A stretch of DNA of 30,202 bases from a virus. Position 1 is the stretch's first letter. Every line of letters starts with the position of its first letter. The stretch spans positions 1 to 30,202 of the IMG/VR virus record IMGVR_UViG_3300008339_007144, one strand, 5' to 3'. The notes under the pieces are model-generated. The model worked only from the letters and a program-made list of their open reading frames with translations. It made no database searches and was not told where the DNA came from. Positions 30,016 to 30,202 of the stretch are shown one piece after another. Both the position numbers and the translations under genes were made by a program.

Positions 30016-30202
30016 TCAGGAGTCAGAGGGCTTTGGGGTGGAGCGGGATTTTGAGGAGCGAGATTTGGAGCCGCCGAGGAGGTCCCGCCACTTGGAGGCT
30101 TCGTCGGGGGTGAGACCTTTGAGGTCCGAACCGGTCTCTGGGCCGGGGGTGGGTTCAGGGTTGGGGGTGGACTTGGGGGATTCCGGGGTGGAGGGGGCGG
30201 GG
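30016..30202 (-). CDS. C-terminal end of a Pro/Ser-rich protein (partial)
   Basis: This is open from the window edge to a TGA (complement of 30016-30018). The 62 visible residues are Pro/Ser/Thr/Lys-rich (STPESPKSTPNPEPTPGP; SKSRSSKSRSTPKPSDS) with a short ordered part LKGLTPDEASKWRDLLGG. No family can be named. The beginning is outside the window. Third-position C is very strong on the coding strand, which makes this the most G-rich plus-strand stretch in the window. Confidence 0.5.
   Translation of the reverse strand, partial: PAPSTPESPKSTPNPEPTPGPETGSDLKGLTPDEASKWRDLLGGSKSRSSKSRSTPKPSDS

Noticed and set aside
1-30202. CRISPR array reading of the dispersed repeat
   Set aside because: Copies are hundreds to thousands of bases apart, in both orientations and often inside genes; there is no regular spacer length and no cas gene.
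1-30202. Repeat copies as ordinary promoters or terminators
   Set aside because: Most copies are inside genes, no -10 box stands at a fixed distance (only copy 11 is near one), the sequence is not self-complementary, and orientation does not follow transcription.

Overview
The window looks like part of the genome of a lytic, tailed double-stranded DNA phage, probably short-tailed (podovirus-like) and infecting a GC-rich bacterium. The evidence is a complete virion module (large terminase, portal, scaffold-like protein, major capsid protein, adaptor- and tail-tube-like proteins, several large Ala/Gln-rich internal proteins) beside a nucleotide-metabolism and recombination module (ThyX, dNMP kinase, Sak4-like ATPase). 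I see no integrase, transposase, tRNA, rRNA or CRISPR array, and no contractile-tail or long-tail genes. The host cannot be named from the sequence.

Layout. Positions 1-4505 are read rightward: the end of a GroES-like co-chaperonin, an unknown protein, a P-loop recombination ATPase with a probable ssDNA-binding partner, an unknown protein, a sigma-factor-like protein, thymidylate synthase ThyX and a deoxynucleotide monophosphate kinase. Positions 4535-30202 are read leftward and meet the rightward genes tail to tail at about 4505/4535. In order of transcription (right to left) they are: the end of a Pro/Ser-rich protein, three overlapping small packaging-region genes, large terminase, a small unknown protein, portal, scaffold, major capsid protein (own promoter and hairpin leader upstream, intrinsic terminator downstream), a small basic protein, adaptor, a Cys-rich protein, a Cys/zinc-like protein, a 927-residue tail protein, five Ala/Gln-rich internal or tail proteins, two small beta-rich proteins, an intrinsic terminator, a very large virion protein split by a frameshift, and a metallophosphoesterase. 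Genes are packed tightly; only three non-coding stretches reach about 100 bases.

The most unusual signal is not a gene. A 16-17 bp sequence, ACACCCCTCTCCCG(G)AT, occurs 14 times in both orientations. Five copies lie in the small intergenic fraction; the other nine lie inside genes in several reading frames, mostly in apparent linkers or tails, so the constraint is on DNA rather than protein. At most copies the G/C strand asymmetry flips abruptly from C-rich on the left to G-rich on the right, whatever the orientation of the copy or of the gene around it. In at least one interval it then drifts back, giving a sawtooth. A negative-to-positive skew switch is what a replication origin or a recurrent DNA-synthesis start looks like, so I propose that the repeats are phage-specific replication-initiation or nick sites. 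The Sak4-like ATPase and probable ssDNA-binding protein would fit recombination-linked replication.

Two places deserve re-sequencing: the sigma-like gene, whose conserved part has no start codon close upstream and either begins in a 254-nt overlap or is reached by a +1 shift, and the large virion gene, which needs a -1 shift near 6103.
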